A stretch of 64,000 bases of DNA, from NCBI GenBank assembly GCA_028641055.1, contig CM054060.1:237178833-237242832 (forward strand), read 5' to 3'. Position numbers and translations under genes: made by a program. The stretch comes from Alopecurus myosuroides (lineage: Eukaryota; Streptophyta; Magnoliopsida; Poales; Poaceae). The number at the start of each line of letters is the position of its first letter. Position 1 is the first letter of the stretch. Below the pieces are notes generated by a model. The model had not been told where the DNA came from and did no database searches. It worked only from the letters and a program-made list of their open reading frames with translations. Of this stretch, positions 48,481 through 59,000 are shown one piece after another.

Positions 48481-49702
48481 CTGCTGCCAAGTTCTCTATG
48501 CGATTAGCATTGTACTACTCCTTGCGAATGTCCACCTTCATGTAGAGAATGGTATGCTGAAACCAGCTGAGCTCCTTCACCTCAGAGGAAAAGGTAGGAG
48601 CAGGGGACCTACATCCCCTGGACGCTCCCATAGAAGCACTGCTGCTCCTACGATCATCTGACATGAAAGCATCAACCGAAGCAGTTGGAGTGGTCTTATT
48701 CTTGATGTAGAACCTCTTAAACTTGTGATCAACCCGGTTCGCGCTCACATCATAATCCTTCATCTTATCCTCGATGAGTAGCATTATGTAAGGAGCATAA
48801 GGAATAGTCAAGCGGGAAACCATAGAGTCATGCATCTCATGGAAGATAAAGTCTATCACATCAAGAGTAAAGGACTCAGCGGGATCCTCAGAAGTAGTGA
48901 CCTCGGGAGCAAGCAGCAGAAGATCCACCAGTGAACCACGGATAACATTGTTGTTTCCACCACTGGGGTCAATGTTCTCCCTGAATATCCATACCAGAAC
49001 ATCATATAATGATAGAAGTCCCATATTTTAAGAAATCACTCCTCTTGGGCCATAGAGATTAGCTAGCTCATTCTTGCTAGTCCTCTCAATAAAATGGAGG
49101 CGAATGCACGAAGGACGAGACGCGCTCCTGAAAGGTTAGCCAAGAACCCTCACGAAGTCGTGGAAGGTAACCTCACAGTATATAGAGCCAGACATCCACT
49201 TCATAGTCCTCACATCATCGCCCTTGAGAACCATAGTAGCAAAGAATTGCTTCACAAGAGTGACATTATAGTGGCATTGGAGCCCCATGAGGTGGTGTAG
49301 ACCCATCCTCTTAGTAACCTCAATTGCCTCAAGGAATTCCTTCTTCCCACTAAGAAGATCCATGTTGATAGTGTGCATTGGACGCACATGATGCTCTAAA
49401 GCCATATAGACATCATCATACACAAACTTCTGCTTCTTGCACATAAATTTCCATTCTGAATCCCTTCTTTATCTTCATCGAGGAACCAGTCATGCTGTCT
49501 CATAGCTGCATAGTCAATGTTGTCCATATCCTCCTTGTAGTTCTCCCTCTGGCCTTTGCCTTTCTTTTTTGGGATCAGTTGGGACTTTGACCTTCCTCAG
49601 AGCCTCGCAGTTGTGCTGGCGGGTCACTCTTTCATCAATAGAATTCCCAGCTGCATCAGTGCGAATAGCGTACTTGCGAACACGCTTCGGAGGGGCATTC
49701 AT
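48481..49702 (-). pseudogene. Element C protein, N-terminal and middle part, decayed
   Basis: Read from the ATG at 49702 (MNAPPKRVRKYAIRT). Recognisable blocks: NIDYAAMRQHDWFLDED, HHVRPMHTINMDLL, LHHLMGLQCHYN, KQFFATMVLKGDD and MKWMSG, then LYDVLVWIFRENIDP, LDVIDFIFHEMHDSM and IPYAPYIMLLI. These blocks occur in a family of grass retrotransposon-linked proteins of unknown role (from memory, not checked). Breaks: shifts near 49570 and 49455, stop at 49136, more up to 49025, and TAG in the KVDIRKE segment just right of the D junction. No polymerase domain accompanies it, so C is probably non-autonomous, with a gag-like product. Confidence 0.6.
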
Positions 49703-50092
49703 CGGAGAGTCACATGTGAAAGAGAATAAGGTGGATAGCACATGGGATCAATACACACAAGATGGAGTGGAAAACATACACACATTATATATGGTAAAGC
49801 TAGTCGATACTATTTAGTACTTGGAGAAATCAGATAAAGAAAAGCAACTCATTTTCTGGCCAGGGGCAGATAATCCGGCCTAGGGGGGGGGGGATATTCC
49901 GCCCTTGCGAAATTTTTCTGCATCTCATTCGAACCCCAGATCTAGAAATAGACCGAAGCAAGTTTTACCAAAACTAATGTGTGTACTCTGCAATGTAGTG
50001 TATAGGTAACATCTACCCCAAGCAGAAATTGTAACCCCACCCAAAAAAGGCATAGGATGAAGATCATCCTAGAGAGGAAAAACGTGGAGTTA
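49703..50092 (-). other. Leader side of element C, no gene recognised
   Basis: 390 bp between the C frame and element F. It contains one GGATTATC/GGATATTCC-type palindrome pair at 49869-49902, like those of the C LTR, next to an 11-12 base G run. No primer binding site could be recognised. Confidence 0.4.
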
Positions 50093-50097
50093 TCCTC
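50093..50097. repeat. Target-site duplication of F, left copy (TCCTC)
   Basis: Compare 62984-62988 (CCCTC): four of five bases agree. Confidence 0.7.
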
Positions 50098-50588
50098 TGT
50101 CGAATAGACATCTCAAAAAATCCCTCGGATGAACCGATAGGGTTTCGATTAGGAGAACGTGTAGGCGCTGGTGACGATCGTCGGCTAACAGGGGGCAAGA
50201 TTTACCCAGGTTCGGGGCCCTCGTAGAGGTAAAACCCTTACTCCTGCTCTGTCGATCTGTATTATCAATAGATCGGTTACAATGAGGGTGCTCGAATCGA
50301 GAGTATGATCTCGAGTTCAAGGCTTTGGTGGTGCGTGATTGCTTGGATCCCCTCTCGGTGGTTCTCCTGGCCTTATATAGGTAGCCAGGTCTCAAACCGT
50401 ACCCCGGGGGGGGGTTACAAACCCTAGCTTAGGTCGGTTACAAGTTTCCTTCTTGACCCGCAAGGCTTTGCGGGTGGGCCTTTGATTGGGCCTTCTAGAA
50501 CTGTTAGTGTCACCTTTCCTTGGGCTCAGGTCTTGGGCCTTGGACCGGGTAGCCTCACCCGATAGGTCCAGGACTCATCCCCTCGTCA
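50098..50588 (-). repeat. 3' LTR of element F (491 bp)
   Basis: Pairs with 62495-62983; TG...CA ends. Confidence 0.9.
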
Positions 50589-50599
50589 GTAGCCCCGAG
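50589..50599 (-). promoter_or_regulatory. Polypurine tract of element F
   Basis: The minus strand reads CTCGGGGCTAC directly before the LTR start TGACGAGG. It is a weak PPT by purine content but sits in the right place. Confidence 0.6.
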
Positions 50600-51073
50600 T
50601 GTTTACTCGATTGAGAATCTGTCGGATGGACACTCAAAGTTCATCTTAATTTCTTTCGATTGATTGTTTCAATCACTTGAATTTGGAGGGCGTATACCCT
50701 GTGTGCGATGCGCTTCTCATACTCGAGCATCGAGCAATATATGTGCCAGTGTACTGGCTGTTTTCACAGAAGGATGTGGCTCAGTCGCTTGGCTCTCCCG
50801 AAAGCTCAGGGCCAATTAATTGCATCTAGGGCAAAAACAGTTTTGGCCTACATAGAATCGAGACCCCCGACTCGAATCCGGTGAGGTGATCATTGCGACT
50901 GGGCCCTGGAGGTCTTACCGAGTCGAACTTAACCTATAGGGGTACCCGGCGCGTCCGCTAGGATTTTTCTTCGTGTTGTTGACACGGAAATTTACCGGAG
51001 GACGCAGCTTGAGTGCGATTCTAGGCCCACAAGAGAGATCTTTTGGTTCTTACCTTCGTACTACAAAGAGATT
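50600..51073. other. Non-coding stretch between F 3' LTR and the tandem repeat
   Basis: No gene recognised on either strand. Confidence 0.5.
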
Positions 51074-51289
51074 GTGCAAAAGAGATTTCGCGTTTTGATA
51101 TTCCCATACAAAAGAAATTTCGTGTTAGGGAGGTTATGCGAAATAATTTTCGTGTCTTGATCCGCTCATACGAAAGAAATTTTGTGTTTAGGGAGCTTGT
51201 GCGAAAGAAATTTCGTGTTTTGATGTGCCCTTACGAAAGAAATTTCGTGTTAGGGAGCTTATGCGAAAGAGTTTTCGCGTCTTGATGAG
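51074..51289. repeat. 62-63 bp tandem repeat, about 3.4 copies
   Basis: Units at 51074-51136, 51137-51199 and 51200-51261, then a partial unit. Each unit holds two copies of a self-complementary core near CGAAAGAAATTTCG. It lies about 300 bp upstream of the antisense gene's TATA box. Confidence 0.8.
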
Positions 51290-51566
51290 GTACGCAGTGA
51301 TGTCACTACGCACCCGTCTGTTCTGACTCCTCCTGATGGGACGTGACGGAACGAAGCACAGCATGCTGGCCCACTTTGTCAGCTTTTGACTGGAAACGAC
51401 AGGTCGCGTCCGGGTTTTCCGCAGGCCACGCGCTGTAAATGCGCACGATCTTTTGTGAAGATCGTGCCAGAGTAACCGCCCGCGCCGCTTCGCTTCCGCT
51501 TCACGCGTGGCGGCCGCGATGGGTGCCACGTTGCCAAATCCACGGTCTGGATCAGCACGGCTTGTG

Positions 51567-51575
51567 TATAAGTAG
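51567..51575 (+). promoter_or_regulatory. TATA box of the antisense gene in F
   Basis: TATAAGTAG about 95 bases before the ATG at 51668, leaving room for a normal short leader. Plausible core promoter; no experimental support. Confidence 0.45.
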
Positions 51576-53470
51576 TAGCCCTTAGGAATGGGTAAATCTC
51601 CTGGCCATTTGCTCCTCTTCTTCCCCCTTGCACACACCTCGTGTCCTGCAAGCACCAGAGCACTCCAATGGCTGGAGGAAAGAAGCGCAGCACAGCTGCG
51701 TCGTCTTCGAAGGAGGCCAGAGATGCTTCCGCGCCACCCGCCGTGAAAATGGGTGATTGGCGCGCCGCCAACACCAGCAGAAAGAGCATCACCGATATGC
51801 AACGAGAAGGGGTGCTTCCGCAAGATACCGACAAGCGCGTGCGCTTGTCCAAGAAGGAAGAGGTACCCAACCCTCACGCGAATGAGCGCGTGTTCTTTGT
51901 TGAGCACTTCTCGCGTGGTCTTTCTCTCCCCATCCATCCTTTTCTTCTCGGGTTGTTGTATGTCTACGACATACAGCTGCACGACCTGCCTCCAAACGCG
52001 ATTCAGCACATATCGTGCTTTATCGTGCTTTGCGAGTGTTCCTGGGTATTCGCCCGCACTGGGGCCTCTGGAAGGCCCTTTTCAAGGTGCGAATCTTCCG
52101 GGAGAAATCGCGACCAGGCGAGACGCTGGGGGAGCCGCTATGCACCGGGGGCTTCGAGATCTAGGCGAGGACGGACATCCCCTACATGGAGATGTATTTC
52201 GTCGACTCGGAGCAAGGATCGCGGAAGATATGGTTCTACGTCATCGACAACAGCGCAGGTGGAGCTCCTGAGTTCCACCCATTCGCCATTCTGAAGCGGA
52301 GAAAATCCTGGGCGCACAAGCTCACTGCTGAAGACAGCAGGGTCGTTTCTCCCCTACTCGCGAAGGTGGCGAACGTCCGCGACAAGGCGATGGGGGTTTC
52401 GTTGAATGGGATACACTTGGCGAGTGTGTTCCTTCGGCGGAGGATCCAGCCCCTTCTGGAGAGGTCGTCCACCATGTGGGAGTACCAGGGCGCTCAAGAC
52501 CCGAGCCGCGTCTGCGAAGACATTCTCTCGAATGCCGAGTTCGAGAAGAAGATCGCGGCCATCACCAAGCTCAAGAAAGGAGAGTCCTTCTCGGCTTGTT
52601 CTCTCGAGCCATTTGAGGCTTCAAAACCTCCTCCAGCCGAGGTGAGTTTCTTTATGGTTTTTCTTTTGTTTCTCCTAATCTGAATTTTCGTCGATTGAGA
52701 TTCTTTTCTTTTCTTCTTTTCTATCTTCATAGAGCTTGAATGTGGTGACGTGCTACCCGCCCATTACCACGGAAGATGCATCTGATCTTCTAGCCAGTAA
52801 TGTTGAAGCTCCTCTCGAGACCAGCGTCGCAGAGGCCGACTCGAGCTCTGAGCATGAATACATGAGCGACGAGGAGGAGTCAGATAGCGAGCAGCTCCGT
52901 CACCGTAAGCGCCATAGGCCTGATGAAGACGAAGTCACTTCCAAGGGTAGTTCCTTGGGCGACGAGTCCACCAAGGCGGCCGAGCCTCTTGAGGTGCCTC
53001 CTCTCAATGTGCTTCCTCCTCTAGGCTGCAAATCGAAGGTTCCAACCGCCTGGAATGTGGACGTCCTGCACGATGACGACGAGGATGAGTAAGTTTTTCT
53101 TTCGCTCTGTTCCTTAATTGCAATTCTTCTTTCTATTCTGGGTCTTTATCTGAATCTTTGTTCAACAGTGGCCTCACAACCATCAGCCCTGGCCGGTATG
53201 CTTCTTCGATTCCCTCTGTAAAGAGAAAAGAAGCAGCCATGGATGAAGTTCTAGCCGCAGAGGCCGCCCGCAGATCTCCAGGTCTTGTGAGGGCAGCCGC
53301 AACTCCTGAGTATGGGCTGCCTGGCTTTGTGGCTGGAGCTTCTACGAATAAGAAAGTTTCGGGCAGCTCGGCAGATCCTTTGTCTACTGCCCAGGGCCAA
53401 GTAAGTTTATTTTTTTTTTCTCGCATCTTTGCTTTGCTTGCTCGAAAGTTTTTATCGGGTGCATGACAGT

Positions 53471-53495
53471 GCTCCCGATGGGAGTAGCCCCCGAG
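53471..53495. repeat. PPT-like hairpin motif, copy 1 (intron 3)
   Basis: Hairpin CTCCCGATGGGAG followed by TAGCCCCCGAG. On the minus strand the second half is CTCGGGGGCTACT, the F PPT text. Confidence 0.65.
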
Positions 53496-53586
53496 GCCGT
53501 AGTTGACTGCTTGCAGTTGGCTACGGGCTCCAGTCGAAATTTCTCTCTTCTTCATTTTTCTTGAATTCTATCGGGCGCACGGCAGT

Positions 53587-53610
53587 GCTCCCGATGGGAG
53601 TAGCCCCGAG
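53587..53610. repeat. PPT-like hairpin motif, copy 2 (intron 3)
   Basis: Same hairpin and tail with one C fewer (TAGCCCCGAG), exactly the form at the true PPT. Confidence 0.65.
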
Positions 53611-54803
53611 TCTATACGCGACTGTTGTACAGTCGTGTATAGGCTCAAGTGACTTTTTCCTTACCTTGAATTTTCTGACTTGGGCTTTTTGCAGACTCTC
53701 CTTGACTCCCTTGCTGATATTGATCGTCGAGTGCTTTCGGCTGAAGCGGATTGCGCCTTCCTTAGGGTAGATCGCGACCGGCTCGTCGAGGACGGCCGCT
53801 CCCTTCAAGGTAAGTCATTCCACCTTTTCTTGTCTTTACTACTTTTGTTGATCGCGAGGGTTGCGTTAGCTTATTCATCGTTCTGTAGATGAAGTTACCC
53901 GCCTGAAGGCCGAGAAAGCTGATGCTGTCGCTCTGGTGCAAACCCTTGAGGCGGAGCTGGAATCCTCCCAAAAGGAGTTGGAATCCACTCTCAAACATTC
54001 GGCCGATCTTGAGGGGAGCTTCACAAACGCTCAGGAGGCACTGAAGCACCTGGAGGAGGCGGGTGCCAAGCATGACAGCGATCTTGTCGGCCTCATCCGT
54101 CCCCTGGCCCGGAAGTTTGCGGGTAAGCTATGTTTTGTCATTCTTCTGCTGAAATCTGAACTTTATTTTGTTATCTCGGAAATTTATATTGTCTTTACTG
54201 TAGATGCCCTTAAGGTTGGACTGGAGCTTCCTGGGAGCCAGTGGCTGGATGCTCTCACAGACTCTTGCACCCAGCTCCAGAAACACGCGAGTAGAATCTG
54301 CGCCCTCGTCGGTGATGCCACCCAAGTGTTGACGCGATTCCACGAGCGTTTACTGGTGGATGTAGCGATTCCTCCTACGCTTGACGGCCTTCTGAAGGTG
54401 TTCTTGGGTGAAGAAGATCTTCTCCAGGAGTACTCAGTCGCCCAGTCCGAGTGCGGGGCCAGGATGGCTATCCAATTTGCTTTGTCGCATGGAGTCTCGG
54501 ATGACCTGGACAAGGTGTATTCGAGCGTTCCCTACGACGCCCATGGCAAAAAGGTAGCACTCCGTCCTTTTGGCGCTCGTGCTAAAGTTCTCGTGAAGAA
54601 GCTCTTGGAGGTGCTTGCTCGTGCTAGTCGCAAAGGGCATCCTTCCGCGAGTGGAACCACTTCTGCAGCCCCTTAGGATAGTTTATATTTTCTTTTCCTT
54701 GTCGATATAATGAATCTTGGGATGTATTCCCGTATTTTATGTTGCGTAATCGAAGTATTTTCTGAAATCCTCAGTGTATGATTGTTGCGCCTTACTGTTG
54801 TAT

Positions 54804-54828
54804 GCTCCCGATGGGAGTAGCCCCCGAG
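54804..54828. repeat. PPT-like hairpin motif, copy 3 (between the antisense genes)
   Basis: Identical core to copy 1. Confidence 0.65.
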
Positions 54829-54902
54829 CACCCGAGGAATGGGTGGTATGTTTCTCGAGTGGGGTCTTGTGATTTTTCTCAACTTGCTTTGTTTCTTTCC
54901 AG

Positions 54903-55712
54903 GTATTGGGTCCTAGCGCAGAGTCTTCGAGTGGGTCTGCTGCGTAGGTGAATCCCCTTGTAGATGCTGCTAGCACGTTTGCTTCACTCCATGACCATGT
55001 TGCGGGCGGCGAGCGTAAGCTGAAGGCTCTACGCGGTGTAGCCGATGTTGCCAAGTCGAAGCAGAAACTTGCTGCAGAGCGTGAGCAGTTTGTGATGGAA
55101 GAAATAGTGGTTGTTGCCAAGGGAATGCTCTGTAAGTTTGCGAGCCCCCGAGTACTTTGTCGTTGGTTTCTCCCTTGTTTTGACGCTTTTGTTGTTCATG
55201 CCGTTGTTGAACCTGACGGAGTTTGTGAAACCCATTGGGTGAATAATCACATTATTCATGAGTCGAGTAGCTCCAACCCTCATGCGAGTGAGTTCTGGAC
55301 TGACCGCAAGCGAGGCTTTATCCTTGCTACCCTGAAGTTTCAGGTGAGCCAGGCGCAGGTGATCATTGATTCTTGTCACAAGGCCCTGTCCTCTGTCCAT
55401 CGGACATTTTATCCTTTTGGTGTTGTCCCGGATAACTTGAGTAGCTTGCTCAGGATGTTTGGTCGGGCGGGAGAGGTTCGAGAGTGCGTACGCCAACAAC
55501 TTTTCGGTGGAGCCCAGGTGGCACTTGCCTTTGTTCGGTCGTGGCATCTTGAGGTCAACTTCCTTTCTGTGGCGTGGCTTCCTGACTCGAGAGGTGCACC
55601 AGTGGATTTTTCTCCTTACTATGCGGCCGTGCGTCCTACAACAGAGCAGATTGTTCGACTGACTTCCGAAGAGATTGATCAAATACTTGCAGAGGAGGCT
55701 GGTCGCCGTTAA
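54903..55712 (+). pseudogene. Second antisense frame of F, related to the 3' half of the first
   Basis: Begins after a 3' splice-like site (ttctttccag, AG at 54901-54902) with no upstream exon found. TAG after SSSGSAA (about 54945) interrupts the first segment; the rest is open to a stop after LAEEAGRR. The last part (VPDNLSSLLRMF...GAQVALAFVRSWH) aligns by eye with the end of the first gene (IPPTLDGLLKVF...GARMAIQFALSHG), so it is a diverged second copy of that domain. A possible intron runs from GTAAGT at 55131 to the AG at about 55343, giving KGML joined to VSQAQV. The Transposase_28 part is missing. Function unknown. Confidence 0.55.
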
Positions 55713-56065
55713 ATGTAATTCTAAGATGTAAATATCATGTTGTAAGGTGTTTTAAGGTGTAAACCTTGTAACCTTGTATATTTTGTTCGATTGTTTTTAA
55801 AGGTGTTTATAAGGTGTGGACCTTGTTATACCTTCTATAATTTTTATAGAGTGATATTACTCGAAGGTGTGTTCTGATGCTAGTTAGGCGTAGCCCCCGT
55901 GTGTTTGGGGTGTGTACTCGTCGTTTTAGCATGTTTATAGAGAGACAGAAATCACGATTGCTATGGTTGAAAAACAATGTATTTATAGATATGGCTGAGA
56001 AGCCATGTGTTTGATCAAGATACAGTGTGGCTGGTGCAGTCTTATTTCTTGCGAGTAGGATAATC
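55713..56065. other. Convergent 3' ends of F pol and the antisense genes
   Basis: AT-rich, with repeated AAGGTGT/ACCTTGT words that can pair (55750-55840), plus a partial PPT-like CGTAGCCCCCG at 55889-55899. No coding frame. Confidence 0.5.
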
Positions 56066-59000
56066 CTAGGGATAGAACTTGCGGAGATGTGCAACATTCC
56101 ACGGTTTGGAGTAGATATCACCGGTCTTCGGGTTCTTCAATCGATAGACGCCTCCTGGGATAACTTCATGTATTATGAAGGGTCCTTCCCATGGTGGCTC
56201 GAGGTTGTGTCCTTCCTTTTGCTTGAGCCGCAGCACCAGGTCTCCTACCACGAAGGATCTGTGGTGTATATGGCGACTGTGATAGTTGCACAATGATTGC
56301 TGGTATACTGCGGATCTTGCGAGTGCAATGTCCCGGATCTCATGGAATGCGTCCACGTCTTCTGTGAGTGCCCTATTTGAGGTTTCTCGCTGTATGCAAC
56401 GACTCGTGGAGCGCTGAATTTCACATCTTCGGGTAGGACAGCTTAAGCTCTGTAGACCATGAAAAATGGCGTATAGTTTGTTGACCGATTTGGTGTTGTG
56501 CGTATGCTCCACAGTAATGATGGTAGTTCCTTGGCCCAGTGCCCTGCCGCTGGTTTCAGGCGATCAAGTAGACGCTTCTTTAGGCCGGCCAAAACTAATC
56601 CGTTGGAACGCTTGACTTGGCCATTAGTTTGCGGGTGAGCTACCGAGGTGAAGCTGAGGGTGATTCCCTTTTTCTCGTAGAATTCCTATGTTTCCTTGGC
56701 CGTAAAGTTGCTGCCGTTGTCTGTGATGATGTTGTGTGGCACGCCGAATCTGCACACGATGGAATCGAGGAATCGCACAGCGCACTGTGCGTGTGCGGAG
56801 GTTACTGGCATGGCCTCTATCTATTTTGTGAAGTTGTCGACTGCCACGAGCAGGTGTGTGTATCCTCCAGGTGTTGATTTGCGCAGTGGTCCCACCATGT
56901 CGACCCCCCATTGGGCGAAGGGCCAGGCGATGGGAATCATGTGTAGTTCTGTCGCAGGAGCATGCGGCCTCGGCGCAAATCTTTGGCAGGCGTTGCATCT
57001 GTCGACTAGATCTTTGGCGTCTCTTGCTGTTGTGAGCCAATAAAACACTGCCCTAAAGGCCTTACCCACGATGGCTCTTCAACTGGCGTGGTGGCTGCAG
57101 TCTCCTTGGTGTATATCCCGGAGCAATTCCTTGTCGTCTTCGGGTGCTATGCATCTCTGCAATACCCCTGATATGCTTTGCTTGTATAGGTCGCCGTTGA
57201 TCACTCGAAAAGATTTGCTGCGCCGTACTATTTGTCGAGCCTCGCAAATGTCTGCTGGGAGCTGTTTGTTTGACAAGTAGTCGAGGTATTTTTGCGTCTA
57301 GACTGGCTCGACCAAAAAGACTTGCCTTGAAATATTGTGGATGAGCTCGATCATAGCAATTTGCGGGCTGTCGTGTGTTTCCACTGTTGTGGACGCTCCT
57401 GCTGGTTTTCTGACCTTGACTGATCGCTTGATCATTCGTTCGAAGTAGATTCCTGGAGGGATGGGGGCGTTTGTTGATCCCATGTTGGCCAGCTTGTCTT
57501 CTTCCTCATTGCTTGATCGCGCAATGTGCTTCAGTTCGCACTCTTTGAAACTTCCTTCGAGCAGATTGTACATGTCTCGATAAGCGACCATGTTATCCGC
57601 GATAGCGTCACACTCCTTCATCGTCTGTTGCACGATGAGATTTGAGTCTCCGTATATCATCAATCGGGTGGCTCCACAGGCGATCGCCATTTTCATGCCG
57701 TGTAGGAGGGCCTCATACTCCGCGTCGTTGTTGGAAGCTGGGTCATCAGGGGGGAAATCCAGTCGCAGGACGTATTGCATCTTGTCGCCTTGGGGAGATA
57801 TAAGAATAACTCCGGCTCCGGCTCCTTCGTTTCTTTTCCACACGTCAAAGTACATGATCCAGTTGCTCGTGTATTCTGGGAGTCCTGGTGTTTGCAGCTC
57901 CGTCCAGTCTCTTAGGAATTCCACAATGACTTGGGATTTTATGGATTTGCGGCCTGCATAAATGATATCCCAAGTGCCTAGCTCGATACTCCATTTTGCG
58001 ATTCTTCCGGATGCCATTGGGTTGTTCATGATGGTACCGAGTGATGCGTCGTTTAGCACCGTGACGGTATGCTCCTGGAAGTAATGCTTGAGCTTTCGGG
58101 CCGTGAGGACGACGCCATACGCGAGCTTCTGATAGTGAGGGTATCGCTGCTTGCATGGCGAAAGCACCTCTCTTACATAATATATTGGCCGCTGAAATCC
58201 GTACGCCATGCCATCCTCTGGTCTCTCGACGACAATGACCATGATGATGACTTGGTTTGTTGCGGCTAGGTATAGGTATAAGGGCTTCCTTTCTTGTGGC
58301 GTTGCCAGGACGCGCCTACTCTACAGTGCTCTTTTCAAGTCGATGAACGCCTTTTTTGGTGTCCAATCGAACTTATCAGTTTTCTTCAGCAATTTGTAGA
58401 AGGGCAATACTTGCTCACCTAATCTTGCGATGAATCTGCTCAGGACGGCTAGTCACCCTGCGAGCTGTTGTACGCCGCAAAGATTGGTTGGCTTCTTCAT
58501 TGTCAAGATTGCTTGAATTTTCTCTGGATTGGCTTCAATTCCGCGCGCAGACACCAAATACCCGAGGATTTGTCCCACAGGAACGCCAAAGACGCATTTT
58601 GTCGGGTTGAGATTGATCCTGTACGCGTTAAGAGTGTCGAATGTCTCCCGGATGTCCTCTAGGAGCGTATCTTCTACCCGAGTTTTGATGACGATGTCGT
58701 CAATGTACACTTGTACGTTCTTGCCAATGAGCTTGGCGAGTCATTTTTGCATGCAACGCTGATATGTTGCGCCTGCGTTTTTCAGCCCGAAGAGCATTGT
58801 TGTGTAGCAGTAGACACCGTGAGGTGTGATCAACGCTATTTTCTCCTCGTCCTCCTCTTTCATCCTGATCTGATTATAGCCCGAGTAGGCTTCCAAGAAG
58901 GAGAGGCGCTGACAACCTGCAGTGGAGTCCAATATCTGGTCGATCCGTGGCAAGGGCAAGTTATCCTTGGGGCGGTGTTTGTTCAACGACGTATAGTCGA

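Larger units (their letters stand above)
51668..54676 (+). pseudogene. Antisense six-exon gene of F, Transposase_28-like ('putative gypsy type transposon')
   Basis: Runs opposite to gag-pol. Exons by GT-AG signs and phase: 51668-52641, 52733-53088, 53169-53400, 53695-53809, 53889-54122, 54204-54676. Exon 1 carries the PF04195-type pattern: DMQREGVLP, ERVFFVEHFSRGLSLP, LHDLPPNAIQHIS and LCECFLGIRPH after correcting phase. Exon 2 is acidic (SDEEESDSEQ) with a basic patch (RHRKRHRPDED). Exon 5 is a coiled coil (VQTLEAELESSQKELES). Exon 6 is a helical end domain. Breaks: a one-base deletion near 52040 and TAG at 52162-52164 (one step from CAG). Tat elements are known to bear such antisense ORFs; their role is unknown. 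Intron 3 carries two PPT-like hairpin motifs. Confidence 0.8.

Noticed and set aside
50090..50399. 101-codon minus-strand frame over the F LTR (also 62394-62717)
   Set aside because: LTR sequence; the frame crosses the LTR boundary and is not conserved.
51074..51289. CRISPR-like array
   Set aside because: Units are directly adjacent with no unique spacers; plant nuclear context.
51188..52009. 273-codon minus-strand frame opposite the first antisense exon
   Set aside because: Shadow of the plus-strand coding exon; no domain and no splice or LTR context.
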